A DNA stretch of 64,000 bases from Chaetorhynchus papuensis (GCA_013396525.1 VWYX01000823.1:186001-250000); one strand, 5' to 3'. Shown: positions 13,478 to 28,405, counted from the stretch's first letter. Made by a program: numbers and translations. Notes: generated from the letters alone by a model not told the origin.

Positions 13478-16464
13478 AAGTAATTCTGATATTTTCCTTA
13501 TTTTCCTTATTTGCTGAGTTGTCCTGTGTATAGCACAGCTGAGAAAGAAGAAGACTGTGTAAAATTTGTACACAAAACAGTGGGTGATGTTGCCAGTGAC
13601 ATACAAAGTGTGCTGGAGGAGGCTTTCCAGGACATTTGATAATTGTGACAGGAGACACATCTGTGTAATAGATGAAAGATACAGATGGAAATACATACCT
13701 CAGCTAAGTCTAAAATGTGACAATTAATAAATATGATAATAAATGTTCAATATATTGATTATTTACACAAGAATTTTAAAAGCTGTTTTAAAGGTTAGTT
13801 GTTTATCAGTATATCAGCTAATGAAGTTCTAATGTTGGGGTGGGGGCAATAAGGTATAAGGAATGGTTTAAAATACTTGTTTACTGTGCTATGAATAGCC
13901 ATAGCCATAACTTATAGGATTTTCCCTGAGGTGTTTGGAAAGTTTTTAGTGTGCTGTTATTACAGATGTTGTATTGATTTCCTGGGCTCCAGCTCCTAGA
14001 GTAAAGTGGAAGAGGGTGAAAATTCAGGGAATTTTTTGACTGTTAATTCAATTCAGATGTTCTGCTAGAATTCTGTTTTATTTAAGGCTTAGTTAATTCA
14101 GCATCTAATGTCTTGACCAAAAAAAAATCAATTTAACAGCTTGTTTATTGATTTATAGTATTCAACTGCAAGACAGAAGAAAAATGGATGAGAAGGTAAT
14201 CCTCTCCTTCACACAGCATAGGCCCAAGTTGCTCTGAACCTAAGATGTTTCCTCTCTGTTACTGTGACTTGGTTTGATGTGGAAGAGAGGTGGGAGAGGG
14301 GAGTGGGAAGCTGGCAGCCCAGCTGTAATTTTTGATGGTGTTGCATCCTGTCTGTTTTTGTCCATACAAAACCGGAGCTTTTCAGAGATGCCCCATTTAG
14401 GTTGAAGCCCAGGAAAAACAGCAGGTGGTACAGGTCCTGGCATGGGTATAGAGAAGGTTAATCCTGACTTTTAAAATGCTTTTCTGCTTTCTGTTTATAA
14501 ACGCATTTTGTGACATTTTTATGTCCAGAGTGAGTGCCCTAGTTTTGTATCTCTTGTTTGCCAGTAATAAAATGCAAAATATCTTGGGTTTTTGCCTGGG
14601 TGCTGGAATCAAGTACCTGATGTTGCTGTATCTGAATTCAGAGTTGCTGATGACATTGTTAGATCAAACAAAGAGCAGAAAAATATTTTTCCAAGCTGTG
14701 GCAAGAGAATCTAACACTCCTGAGCCTTTCAAATAGAGTGGTTTGGAGTTTAAAGGTCTGAGGGAGCCAAGTGGGATGGGGGAAGAGGAGTGTCTATGGA
14801 GAAAGCAAAGAGATGTCAGTTCATGAAGCCTGCTGGAGACCCTGGTGAGCTGTCAGATCTGTCAAGAGAGACCCTGAGGAGTTCTTGTTCTGTGACAGAC
14901 AAAAACTCTGGTAAAACACTTTCCTGAATGAAGAATTTTTTTTTTATTTTATCCAGATGACATATAAATGCTTGCTTTGCTCTTACTACGTACTGCTTAA
15001 ATTTTTCTTTGTAGCTAATTTATTAACAACTTTGCCTTTTCGAAGGGGTACCGGTGTCAACAAATGTGCTATGCTTTCAGGCTCATCCTAAGTCTGAAAA
15101 GACTCAGGTCTCATTCTTGTACCTGAATCTGTGTCTGTACAAGAACATCTTGAAAGGACAGTGGAAAAGCAATCAACTTTCACATAAATTGACAGAAGTA
15201 ACATTAAAATTTCAAATGCCTACTTGTTTTTTAAACATCATTATGTTGCTAATGCCAGAAGTTAATATTTCGGAAGGGGAGGAACAATCTGACATTGAGT
15301 GGCAAAAGAAGGTTACCTGGTTTTGTTTTAGTTGTGTTGATACTTGTTCAGATATTTGAGTTATTTGTTGAAAACACTAAAGAAAAACAAGTAAAACTGA
15401 CAGTGCAACCCCAGTGGTGTGTTTTTCTGACCAGAAGCTGCAGGAGCATTTTAAATGGGCAAGAGGATTAGGTTTCAGAGAGGTATCTTTATGTTTGGCC
15501 TCTGACTCTAATTCAAGTTCTCCTTGGGGAATCTACAATAACTTTCAGCAAGACACTGGTCTTTAAGAAAAAATTGTGTCATTGTCTTCTGCAGTCAAGC
15601 ATGACTGCATTTCTTGAGGTGTTTATACACAGAGAAAGCATAACCCACTTTCTCCCTGCATTGGCATTCTTTTCTGGTTCTCTTTTCTTCTTCTCTGCAG
15701 CTGATAATATGAAATAATTGTCATACTTTAATTCAGACTAATGTGTGTATACCTAGTCTTTATTTTGTGATGAGCAAAGTGAATTAGTAAATACGTTTGC
15801 AGATAAACCCATTGTCTTTATCTCTAATTTTTTTTGCATCTTTTGATTCCAAAATTCAATCAGAATTTTGAGCTGTGAAGAGAGAATCTGCAAAGGCGAG
15901 GTAGCTCACTATAAATTTATGATGTTATACTTGTAGAATTTCGTACTAGCTTTAAGATTTGAATTTGAAGCTTCATTTTTACCTTTTTGCCTTCTCTGAT
16001 AGTTTAGAGACAGAATAGATAGTATGGTTTACTGTCTACACACAAATGTAGATAAATACATGCATTTGGAAGAAGTAGTACAGAAACACAAAAAGAATTT
16101 TGGGGGATGTAAACCAGCAGTCACCAAAAATTCTTTGTGTAGCCGTGACAAAATGACAAAAATGCGGGGTCAGCACTAGAAAGAAAGATGTGATTTTCTG
16201 AGTGGGACCAATATTGATAACTAAATGTGCATCTGGTATTTATGCTTTCAACATACAGATGCAGATTTGGGAGGAATGGAGAAAAGTGCCACAAAGAAAG
16301 TCATGGCTTAAGACGTAGTTTTAAAAAAGGTGACTTAAAGATCTCAATCATATATGTCTATCAGAGAGAACGAGGTAATTTTACAGTATTTGTATAGGGG
16401 AATAATACTATGGGTACAGAACACTTCTTTCCTCTAGAGGAGGTAAAATGTAAGAACCTCAAAT

Positions 16465-16580
16465 AGCTGCATGCTGAGGTCAGGCTTATTTAAATTAGAA
16501 GTAAGGCACAATTATTCGTCTTTAACAGTGGAGCTATTAATCATTGGAACAAATTACTGGGAAAAGTGGTGGGAACACAC
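16465..16580 (+). mobile_element. Ancient CR1-type LINE remnant
   Basis: The segment contains, in order, TTTAAATTAGAAGTAAGGCA, a TTTAACAGTGGAGCTATTAA-like block, then ATTGGAACAAATTACTGGG and a GTGGTGG-like block. This order resembles the 3' region of older CR1 copies common in birds and turtles (recognised from memory). It is strongly diverged and both ends are uncertain. Confidence 0.6.
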
Positions 16581-18261
16581 AATTGCCATAAATTATAACT
16601 CCCTGAGGAATTACCACAGGATTCAGTTATTGGTTTCACCAAAGAGGCATATTATGGAACCCAAATACATTAGCTGAAGGAAATTGAACTCAGGCCACAT
16701 AAGGCTGGAATATTATCAGCTGTGTGATACCAAAGCAAAGTCATAATTGTAATCATAGCTACAGCTCCATCATTTGTTTTTACTTCATAACAGTATCATT
16801 AAAGTGATTTCTCATCCTCTTGTCTTTTTTCAAGGAAGGTAAGGAAATGAAAGTTGTTGGATTTTCATACTCAGACGGAAATGAGGCTAACACAAATTTT
16901 ACAGCTTTACTTACTTTTGCAAAGAGTCATTTTGCTGTCAATATAATCTGTATCTTTTGGCTTTATTAAATGTCCTTCTCAAATGCCAAATGCTGATTGT
17001 TATAATGAGGCTTGTAAAACAGCAGGTTGCATAAAACTTTGTTTCCAACCAGTTCTATTAAAGACAAAGCTGTTTTTTTTGTGGACTATGTAATTTAAAT
17101 TAATTTCTTATGAATCTATAGAAAACTTCCTTTTCCAATATTTTATATTTAGGTAGGATCTATTAATCGTACTAAAAAAATTAAAACCAACTCTGAGTAT
17201 TTTAGATCTTTTCTAAGACAGCAGTTTTCCTAGCAAGCTACTCAGTCATGGCCTGATCGAAATAGCTGAGCAAGAATGAGGGTTCAGAGCCAGCAACAAC
17301 AAAGAAATCAACCAGACATTTCAAATAAATTTCCTTGAGAATCTTTGTGCCTAGAAACAAAATATCTGAATTTAAATGGAGAGCAGCTTGAAAAAAATTA
17401 CACTTGCCAAACTCCCCAGCAACTGAAGGAAACTTCATTTTATACACATTGCTTAATTAGGCAGTAGTGTTTGTGTCCAAAAGAAGACAAGCAGTCTGTT
17501 GTCCTTTGGGTTGAATGCCTACTGGAACTGTTTGAGGGATGCAGTCCTCAGGAGCCAAGCTTCAAGTAGAACATGGATTACATTCTTTGCTTGGAAATAC
17601 CTATGGCTGTGGTGACTTTTTCCTCTGAAACCTTTCAGAATTTGTGCTTGAAATTCTATCTTTTCAGAATATATGGCCCCCTTTCCTGCAGAATATGTGT
17701 CGCTTGGATAAGCCAGTCCTGCAGCCCTGGCAGAAATACTCGATGGCAGATAGACCTCACTATTAAATAAACTAGTTCACCCTCTCAGTAAATGGCTTGC
17801 TTTAAATGCGTAGCTGTGAAAATCATATGTTCTGTTGCTCTCTTCAGTCTCTGTATAAAGCCTTTGCTCAAAACCAACTAATACAATTTAGTCACTTTGT
17901 TGTAATGTTGAAAAACCACTGCACTACCGTGGTAGTAGTGAGAAAAGACTGAAAACATAAATTTCATTAATCATACTGGTGATTGCAAAGTCAGTACAGC
18001 TCACAAAATTATATTAGCCAGTTTCTTACATGACTCCAATGTACTGGATTTTTTTCTAGATGTTAAAACAGGCCTCTATGCCACCAGCCAGATGCTGTGA
18101 AGCAAGGTAAAAAATAAAACAAACTGGTGCTTTCTTAGGGAATCGTGGAATTCTCTGCTTTTCACCAAATATTTGGAAATCAGATCAAGACTTGAAGTCA
18201 CATTTATATCTCCTGTGTATCTGCCATGACTATTGTCCTGAGAGGTGTAGAATTTATGTTG

Positions 18262-18378
18262 TTGGGAATATCCAGAAATAGACTGGACGAGTTCCTGAGC
18301 AATCTGGTACAATTGCTTTGAGGTGGCAATGGAGTTATATGACCTTCAGAGGCCCCCTCCAAGCTGAATTGTTCTATG
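18262..18378 (+). mobile_element. CR1 LINE 3' end, short
   Basis: A sense-oriented CR1 tail. GGAATATCCAGAAATAGACT and CTGGACGAGTTCCTGAGCAA are followed by ATGACCTTCAGAGG, then CCCCCTCCAAGCTGAATTGT, then a TTCTATG-type end. The landmarks and their order match the last ~120 bp of avian CR1. It is truncated at the 5' side, as usual for CR1. Confidence 0.8.
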
Positions 18379-20259
18379 CTGCTGTAATTTAATCTGCCTT
18401 CCAGATAGCCAAGTCAAAAGCAACAAGTGAAGGGCTGCTGGGAAAAGCAAATGTGCTTGGGGTTTTTTGGTGGTTGGTTTTTTTGACTGTTAGCACATGT
18501 CCTTGTTACAGCTCAATTTAATAGTAATACGGTAATTTTGCATAAATATTAAAGTAGCCAGTGAAATGTGGAAGGCAAGAGCTACCATAACTTCAAGGTT
18601 CAAATCAAGGAGAGGGGGAAAAGGTGGTTATGGAGAATACAGCCAGTTGGAGAATAAGGCTGACATCACAAGCTGGTATTAATGGATACGGATAGGAATA
18701 AAATTAACTCGTAAAGCAATGGAGAAGCTGTCAAGAATCAGATAGATTTGGAATGTAAATTAAAAAGAAAACTCCATTGCTAGTCATAAAAGCCTTCAAA
18801 CCAATACTGAAGAATTTTATGTTTTTAGGCATTCTACTGTAGATGCTTAATTCTGCAAATTATCATGGTTGTTGATAAAGGTGATGAGCTAGTGCCTTGA
18901 TTCTGGTGACAAGAGGGGATGGTAGTAGATTGCATGCGTGCTCATTATGTCGATCTCCAAAAGGTTAGCAGTAGGATGGGGTGCCAAAAAAAAAAAAAGC
19001 CTGCAGACACTCAGGAGAATTTTCAAGTCTTTCAATAATAAGGTGGGAGAAAGGGATTGTTCTTCTATTTATTTTTAAACGTTGATTAGACTCAGCAAAA
19101 AATCTGATTTTAGTGACATAATGCTGGTGTCCGGCAATTAGCCTGCACTTCCAAATTAATACCGCGTTCGCCTGTGCGGCCTTGATTTGACTAATTGGCT
19201 GCCTTTCCTTCTTTGTATTCTGTTGTGAGGGTATGATGACCGTGATTCAGCATGTACAACACAGGCATAAAAAAATAATTTAATGCTCCACTTACTCAGC
19301 AGGCGTGATTGACACTCTCTTGGGTGACTGCTGCAGCAGAGCTGGTCGGGGTAGCACGTTGGCACTTGCTTTGTGGTAACAGTGAAGCCAAGACAACTGT
19401 TCTAGTACAATGTCTTTTTGAAAGTCACAGTGTGGTAAAATTATTGAATATGATTGACAGCTTGAACTAGATAGTTCTCTAGATGGGTATCTAGAACAAG
19501 AAAGCACATAATAAAGGTGGATGAGCAAAGAGCTTATACTTTACATTTGTATGTGAGTGAAAAGTAGATTCGTTTGCTTTGCATTTCGAAGCACCATCAG
19601 TTCTTTATAAAGTAAAATCATTTGCTCATTTTAATAAATTTTATAAAAATACCTGATTTTGAAAGGAGGATAAGTTATTATCCACAGCATCTAGGATTGT
19701 TTCTCATTTGCTGGGTTTGCCACCTTTTTCTGTTGCCACTCATCCAGCTTTACTGTCGACAGAAAATACTCTAGGATCATTTTTCATGAACATTTTCGTG
19801 TCTTGGGATCATGGAATAAACCAGAAGAGTTCAGACGAAGTTTGCAAAGAGAAAATTGTTTCTAAAATGCATTACCTTCTTTTACTGTAGGTGAATTATT
19901 TTATGATTTTCAAGTTTCTGCTTAGACAGGAAAGAATAGCTTGGCAGAGCACTAGATGACTGAAAGTGAAGCAGCAGGGCAATTTCTTGAGAGTATTTTA
20001 TGCAGCTAAATGGAAAAGTATTGTATGAATTTCATGGCCTATTTTAGAAAACACTTTCCCAGCTTGCTAGTGCCTCTGTCAGCAAGGCCTTTTTTGTTGC
20101 TTTTGTGTTCTTTTTGCAAGGACCTTCTTTCACAGTGGCTAAGAGGTGCTTGGGAGCTCACTTCTGCAGAGCCCTGCTTATGCTGAGGGAGCTCCAGGAA
20201 CAAAAGGTTTGCAGGATTAGGTCTGATTTCCTAAAATAGCCTTGAAAACTTTTGCAGCC

Positions 20260-20290
20260 ACATGGTATCAGAAAAGGGTTGATACCATGT
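20260..20290. repeat. Perfect 11-bp inverted repeat with 9-nt loop
   Basis: ACATGGTATCA at 20260-20270 is the exact reverse complement of TGATACCATGT at 20280-20290. The 9-nt spacer is GAAAAGGGT. RNA or single-stranded DNA could form a hairpin. No known element was recognised and no function is implied. Confidence 0.9.
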
Positions 20291-23200
20291 CAATTTTTTC
20301 CAGACAGCAAATTAATATGAAAAACAAATATTCCTTATCATCTTTTCTCTTTTTGAAAACAAAGTTTTGAAGAACTTCTCAGGAAAAAAAAATGCTCCTC
20401 TCTGGAAATTAACAATTTACAGTTGTACATTCTAAAGAAAATGTCATGACCATTCCGTTAACAAATCATAGACAGTGCCTGCTGACACAAAAATGCTATT
20501 TTTTCTCACAGATACATCACATCAAGGGACAGTTGAATTGAAATTGGAATGCTTAAAATGCACAGAAAGTTGTTTAAAATATGTGTAAAGAAATATCAAA
20601 TTAACGTATTAAGAAGATTATTCATGCAAGTACAAGTATTAGATTGTGGTAGTCACTTGGTGGTGGTGATTGACTAACAGATTGAGGAGCTTTCTTAGTC
20701 AAGTTTAGTCAAACTTTGGCAGGTGACTGTGTGACTTAAGTAAGAAAATTCCATTGAAATTCAAAAATGGTAAAATTTCATAGTTAAAAATTATCCACCT
20801 TAGAAAATAATTTTCCCCTTGGCTACTTACCAGCATTTTTAGAATTCTACGCACCATTGAAAATGGTTTCTGATCTTATTCAAGGTTTTAATGTTAGAGG
20901 AATTCTTCTTTGCTTCTGTGTTTCTTTTGCCTGAAGAAAACAAGTTTGCTTGTACTATCATCTTGTGTTCTTAAATTTGTATGAGCCAAAGTAGAAAATT
21001 AAGACAATTTGTTAAACAAATTTCCAACTGCTTAGAGAAAATTTTCTGCACAATAAAAGCTACAGGTTTGGTCATTCAATGTTTAAAAATAAATTACCTG
21101 GATTGTTTCACTGATGGGACAAAATATATACAGCAGAGGCATTGTATGATACTATGTCAGTTCTGGTTTTAAACCACTTAATGAATCTGTGTTTCATCCA
21201 ATGTTTATCATATGCATTATATCAAGATATCAATCACTATGCAATATATACATTGTGTGATATGTAGTCTTGTGTTATTGATTTTGTGAAAGGGGCTAGA
21301 GTAAGGTGCAACACACACTTATTACTGGGTTTTGCCATACAAACACAACGTTGGATGTGTTAGGCAGAAATTCAAGGCTTTGTGGGTTGCAGGCAGTGGG
21401 ATGGAGGGTGAGTGGTTTCAGCCAAGGCCCCAGGGGCAGCAGGAACCAGATGGGGCAAAAGAGAAACAGAAGAAAATCCTATTGAGACAATTTCAGTAGG
21501 TGTGTGGCAACAGACAGGATAAATTTTGATGGATGTTTTACCTGCATGTGGGGGAGTGAACATATCTGCACGGGTCTATCAGTGTGCATGCACACACATA
21601 TATGTATGTACAGGTTTTAAGTGGGCATCATAAGTACTGCCTGCAAGTTTCAATTCATAGTTATCAGAAGTGAATGTGGCCTTTTTTCACAGTCTACATC
21701 TGCACTTAGTCGGTACTTTGTACTGTGCTTACTATTTATTTATTATGGACTGCATTCCACATTTTTTCATTTATCTCATGTGATGATATTTATGCTTCCT
21801 AACTTGCAGGACTGAAAGTTTTATATACATGAGAAAGGAACTGAAGCATTAATGATACCCATAGCAAATTCTTGTTTAGCTTATTCCCACTACTCCAACT
21901 TAGTCATTTTGCTTAATAATCATTGCATCCTTAGCTCCCAAATATATAGTTTGTAAACAAAACCATAAAAGCATGTTTATGAATGTGTATTAGAGAGAAA
22001 TGAACAATATATCACCTAAGTAATAATGGTGATTTATGTTCAAATAAATGTTTGTAAATGCTTTCTTCATAGCATTGAATAGTTAGGCTCACTGTTAAGG
22101 TGGGTAAAAAGTGTATACATGTGTGTGTAAATGCACACTACATACTGGTTATATTGTTTTAGATGATATCTTCCCTTCTGCTTTAACATAACCATGCCAC
22201 TAGTATTTAAAGTCAAAGTTCACTTTTTTCCTATCCCTAATAGTTTTGTAAATGACTAGACAGAGTCAAAACTGCACAACTGTAGTCCTGAACAGGCTTC
22301 CTAGGCATTTTGTAATGTCAGGCTTCCCCTGTGTTTACTCTTGCAGTCTGATACTTGTTGACATGCTGATTTGTGTTTTACACCACTAGATAGGTTTTGC
22401 TCATTTGGAGGAATGAGATTAAAGAGGTCATGCCAGATTTTCCTCTCCTTTGCTAGAATATATGGTTCCTTTTGATTTAAGCTCAGATTTAAAATGAAAA
22501 AAAAAAAAGTGGATTTTTGCAGCTAAGCTAAACTGGAGAAATCAATAGAATTTATTATCAAGGGATGTCTAGTTTCTCAAACTAATACAAGACTTCACAG
22601 CTATTGATTACATGCTAAGGATGCATAAACTGTTAATCATGTTGGAGGCAACGGAATAAACGTACTATCAAGAGAAAATGGGCAAATAATTGTTGGTGGT
22701 GCAGTTATATTTATTTGTTTACTACACCTGTGATGCAGGGACATCTGTATTTTGCATCCAAAAAATACGTCCTAAAATACATTGAATATCCCCTCATTGC
22801 TACTGGAACTAGTGCAGTAGAGTTGATTATCTATGTAATAATTCAGATGTTTTCTTCAACTCCCTGAGGTATGTGGTCAATAAGAAATTTGTAAGCTGGT
22901 TTAATAAATCAGTCACTAGATGAAGTGAAAAGAGAAAAAAACTCATAGATTTTCATGCAATAGCATTATAGCCTTTGTTTGCGCCAAAATAAATCTGTAG
23001 TGCTAACACAGTATAAATACCATAATTTCATTTATTCTGGGTTCATATTTCACATGACAAACAGATGGATATACTAATGCATAAAAAGTTCGTTCTTTTT
23101 TGTGTTTACATCCTTATTTGTTTTGTATTCTGTATGTGTCACACATTTGAGAAGGGAGATGCACAGCATTCGCTATGATTTTTATTGTGGGAATACGTAC

Positions 23201-23389
23201 CTGTTAATATTTTGTTTCTTGTCAGACTGCAGAAAAGACTTCAAATTGTACTGCTTCTGTCAACTTCATTTAGATTTTGTTCCTTTGATGTTCGCTATTT
23301 CTTAATGCTTCTAGGTTTAAAAAGATTGAAGGACTGAGTTTTCAAATGTGGCTGCCTAAAATCAGGCCTCTTAGCTGCTGACATGAAAC

Positions 23390-23482
23390 AAGATTAAAAA
23401 TAAACCAAACCAACACTAAAAACAAAAATCCCAAAACAAACAAACAAAACCAACCCAACCACACAAAAACCCTACAACCAAA
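23390..23482 (-). repeat. A/C-rich low-complexity tract
   Basis: About 90 bases are almost free of G and T, built from AAAC, AACC and AAACAAAC runs. Read on the minus strand it is a T/G-rich tract of the kind common in avian introns. It may be a decayed microsatellite or a tail of an antisense retroelement. Confidence 0.6.
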
Positions 23483-26400
23483 TACCTCAGTTAGACTTTC
23501 CAGTTTGCATTTACCTACATGGCAGGTGTCCTGGTTTTTGTAGATTCTGAGAATGAGGGAGTCCAGGTACTCCAACAGTGGAATAATATTTTAGTCCAAT
23601 AACATATGAGAAGGACATATTGATCCAGTTGGTAATATAATGTGGTGTGGTTTTGGCTTGGAATACACATCAAGTAGGTAGAAGAGAGTCCCTGACTGAA
23701 GATAAGTAGTTCATGAACTATCATTATGTAGTCGTTAAAGAATTGGGGTCAATGCCAATAATTGATTAATGCCTTTACTTTGGATCTGTCTTTTACTCTA
23801 CTTGGAAATGGTAAAAAATCTACCAGTTACAGACAAGGAACTTGAATAGAGTTGGCCAGAATTATTCTGTCATAAAGACAGGCTGGCTTATGAAAACCAG
23901 ACTGAAATGCATGGCATTTTTGGGATGTCTGAAGGATCTTCCTGTATTATCATCATATTGTTAAATAACGGAATTATTGGGAATTAATCTGAACTAAATT
24001 CTTTTGGATTTGTAGGTTAATAATCCTTGAAACACAGGGACTTCATCATGGATTTTCTAGTGCAGCTCACTTATCCAGGGATTTTTGTTAGCTTTGTTCA
24101 TAACATAACTTAATGACAGTTTGCTCCTTTGACAAGAGCATGTCACCCCCAGAAGGGCGGAAGCGATCACAGTTGATGTGTATAATTCTTAGACTCTGGT
24201 TGTCTCTTGAAAAGTTTAACTCTATCTTGGTCCTTTTTAATGAGTCATACACTTTGTATTCAGCAGTCCTAACCAAGTTCATGATGTGAGGAACTTCGTA
24301 TCCATATAAAAAACCTTTCTGCCTGATTCATTATTCACTAATAGCAATAGTAATAAAATGAGAGTAATGCAGCTGAAATAAGCAAGCAAGAAACCTTTGT
24401 TTATCGTTTTCTTACTGCACCTCTGACAGCTATGCCTGTTTGGGTTTTGCTTCCTTGGCTTTTTTTCACCCTTACCTTTCTTCCAGCTTCTTATCAGGGG
24501 TCTTTCAGAAGAGTTCTTTACAGCAACAGGACTGTAACTTTTGGGAACATTTTATTTTTGTAGGACCTTGCATGAACCAAGAAAGCACCAACAACCACAG
24601 TGACATCTTAGAATAATCCTCTTCTATCTCCCACATGCCAAGGAAAGAGTTAACCTGGAAAGGTCAGGAGAAGACACAGGACAGGGAGGCTTGTGTTCTC
24701 GTAGAATAAAAGTCTGTGAAATTCCAGTGGCTGTTCAGACTGAGAATAATAACAGAAATATGTGGACTTATTTTTTTTCTATGTGGTTTTTGTTTTAAAA
24801 GGCAAGATAATTAAAGGAGCCTCTTTGAGAGACACTCTGCTTTAAGTTATGGGGTTATTACCTGCACTTTTTAAATAATGGTCATACATTTGCTTTTCTG
24901 TGTGAGAGTTTATATTTAACATAAGCCCCACATCTCTCTGCAGTTCCCTCAAATGCACAAATTTATGCATTATCACACCTTCCAAGTCCAGTTAGTTTTA
25001 ACCTCCAGTGTCACCAATGAAGGCTACCTGGGTTGCTCTTAAACTTGATATGAATTTCGGTCAATGTAGTTAAAGCAGAAATTGGAAGTCAGTTCCTCAG
25101 TATAATGACAGACTGGAAAGAGTTCAAGGGGAAGGAAGGATCCAAAAGCCAACCCAAATTAAAGAATTGAATACACAGACCCTGTGTAGAAAGGATATGC
25201 TGGCTTTTGGGAAGCACTATCTTTATCTGAAATGCTTGTGCTTTAAAATTTGTCTGTGTTCCATTTCACGTGAACAAATGTTGATTCTGGTTTCTTGTCA
25301 GAAGATCTAATTCCCCCACCTCTGCCAGGTACATAAAAATTAAACCATCTTGCAGTCAATATTTAGGATTTCTGAGGAAAGGCAGCAAAAGCACAGCACA
25401 GGTCACACTTTGCTAGCCTCATTGTATGGGATTTTTTTCACAGCTTTTGGGACATCTGTTTCTCTCTGATTGACAGCAGGCTAATATGTATTATCATTAA
25501 AAATAGGTTCTGAGGAAATGCTCTCACCTTGCTGCTTCAGCAGCTATGAAGGCTTTTGTTTTCACTCCCATCTCTGTGTAAGTGAAGATAATCTCTATAA
25601 AGAGGCTTGATATTGACCTGTCATATCACATGTTGCTTATCAAGCACTAAAGAAATTGAATTTCATTTTATCTGTTATCTGGAGCGTCTTATTAAATCAT
25701 CCTGCAGTTGAGAGGTTGTATGGGGTCAACAGGTTCTGTCTCTTTTGCCATCTATCCCTCAATTGTTAACCTTTGGAGAATTACTAAAATGTTCTTTATT
25801 TTATCCCATAAGGTTGGGTTTTAAATCTTCTTGATCCAGAAATTGTTGTGATTGAGTGCCACATGCATGTAATTCTTTTACATGGTTTCTGGATAAGGAC
25901 TGAGGATTTAGTAGTCTGTACAAATGTAGAGATCTCTTATTATTCTGTTTTTTCTGTTCTTTTGATATTCTCCCAATGTTTCTGTTTTTAATTGGTTCAA
26001 TGAGGCTAAAACCAGTCAGATTGGATGATAGATCTGAGTCAGCAAGCACTTGGTAGTATTTGTGTGCCAAGACAGAAAGCAGGGATGAGGAGGAGGGAGA
26101 TAACAGAGATGGGCATTGCCAGGTATTAAAAGCAAAGGGCAGAGAGAGAAGCTGGCCATAAGTAGAAGTGGAAATGGGGTGAAGGTCACAGCAGCAGCCC
26201 ATGGGCAGGCAAGGTCTGGCAGAAGGGAGCCTGTCATCATTAGCTGAGTTCACAGGAATCTAAAGGTCAAACCTGCCACCACCACCACCAAATCCTCCAT
26301 ATGCCTTGTTGCTGGGTTTCTGTTTGAAGTTCTAACTCTGACAGTCAGGATGTTCATGTCTAAGGGCTTGATGCAGTCACAGGATATTGAATTTCTTGCA

Positions 26401-28342
26401 ACAACAGAAGTCCTGAACACTTTCTGCTGTCACCACAAAGGACTCCCTCCAACATTTTGGAGAAAAAGGCTTGAAAAAAATAAATTGTGAATATCTTCTC
26501 CACAAAAATTTAAATTTTAAATACAAGATTTAATGCAAAACAAAACAAAAAAAAAAGCTGTTTCATTCAAATGTGAAACTCTCAATCAAGAAATCTTTCT
26601 AAAAGAGTAAGCCAAATTATTGTTTTTCAAATAACATGTCCTCACGCTCAGATATTCAATTACTGTCTGGGCACTGTTACGCTTTTTCAAACTTGTTCTA
26701 AGAAAACCTTAAGAAAACCCTACCAAACCTCTTTTTAAAAAAGGACTAGAGTGTAGGATTGGAGTTAGAATTTGAGTGGAAGCATTGGCACATACATTGT
26801 AAATGAGCTCTCTGAATTGCTGCAGCTAGGTGTCTGATGGCCCCCAGTGACCTGGGAGCTGGGTACCATTCAGTGTTCTTGTGGCCCTGGCAGTAATTCA
26901 CTTTGTAGCTTTGAACAAGCCATTGACCTTTTTTTGTGCCTCTTTCTCTTCACAGAAAAGTTTTAACACCACTTCCGTGTCTCACAGGAGTAATTGGTAA
27001 ATTAATGTTTGAAAAATATTAAATGCCTTGTGCCATTATTATTGAAACTCCAGCAGACAGGTTAAGGATCCAGCAGGTATTTTGAGAGCATCTTATTTCT
27101 TCCCTCTTTGTCATAGGCTGCCAATTTGACATGGGTCATTCAGCAGAGAAGTGAGAACTCATGTGCTTGAAAGTCCATGTATGTTGGATAAAAGTTCTAG
27201 ATGTGACTTAGAGAGGAAATACGGGAAAACAACTGGGAAGACAAGATGTGAATTGAATTATTGGGATTAGCAATACTCAAAGAGCATCAAGAGATCAGAA
27301 GAGAATGCATAAATTGAAATTAAATCCCAGTAGGGTTAAAGAAATCTTTCAGTGAAACGCAAACCCTAAATTGTGATGGGGAAATGTAAAAAAAAGGAGA
27401 TGAACACTTTTTGCTCCCATCAAGATCAAAGCTATTCTTAATGAGATGGTTGAGATCTTTGGGAAGCCTACTCAAAAATTCAATAGTGTTTTATCTGAGA
27501 AAAGTAATTATTCGAAGATTGCTTTCTACTGAGGTGTTACAGATGGAGACTTTGTGGTGTAGTAGTTTAAAACAATTGGTCTTTACCTCTAGAGATTCCC
27601 AAGATGAACATTGCCCAGAAGAAAGAGTAAAATTGTGTTTTTAAAGCATCATTTTAGGAGCAGTGGGACAGTTGGCAGAGTTTACTAAGGCTGTTGAGAG
27701 ACTCTGCAGACTTTAATTACCATCTCAATATTGCAGAAGTTGTTTAATTTCTGCCAAAGAAGGGAATAGTTGTGAGAAAGCGAGATCACACTCTGTCTTT
27801 CATTCTTTTCTTTTTGACAGGTGAATAAAGGATGCTCTTCAGTATCTCCTCTGATGCTGTGACACATTTGTAAAATTTGCATAGAATTTAAAATAATTTT
27901 TCTTTAAGATTAAAAAAGCTTTTATTTTTTTTCTTCTCTCTTGAAAGTGATGTGCAGCATAGTGTAAATGCAGTTTAAGTCTTGTCGTGAGAGATGCAAG
28001 ATGAAAATTATGTGGATTTTCTGTGACTGATTAGTCGGCTTCAAACATTAATAGTTTCAGACTTTATGGTCAGACACCAGGTGTTATGTTGTGTTAATTC
28101 CAAATAATTTTGAATTCAGGTTTGAATTCCATCTCTTCTGGGAGTGGTTGAAGGCACAAACTGGATTAGGAGCAAAGAGGAAATTATTAAAATGAGAAAA
28201 AATCATTCCATTTCAGCAGGAAAACTTAGCCTATAACACATTTCCTTGGTTACATATGTGTTTACTCTTTTAGGCCTCAAACTCTAAATCAGAGTGTGTA
28301 TAAGTAAGTTTTGTGCCATCATTCATATGAGAAAAAGGCTGA

Positions 28343-28405
28343 CTATATATATGTATGTATTTATATATATAGGTGTATCTATATATATAAGTATGTATGT
28401 GTCTT
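28343..28405 (+). repeat. Imperfect TA/TATG microsatellite
   Basis: Alternating TATATATA, TATGTATG and similar units extend for about 60 bp with interruptions. It is simple repeat DNA within the upstream intron, about 1.7 kb before the FN3-2 exon. Confidence 0.8.

Noticed and set aside
25801..26253. 150-residue minus-strand open frame
   Set aside because: No domain, promoter or conserved motif recognised; ordinary intronic composition.
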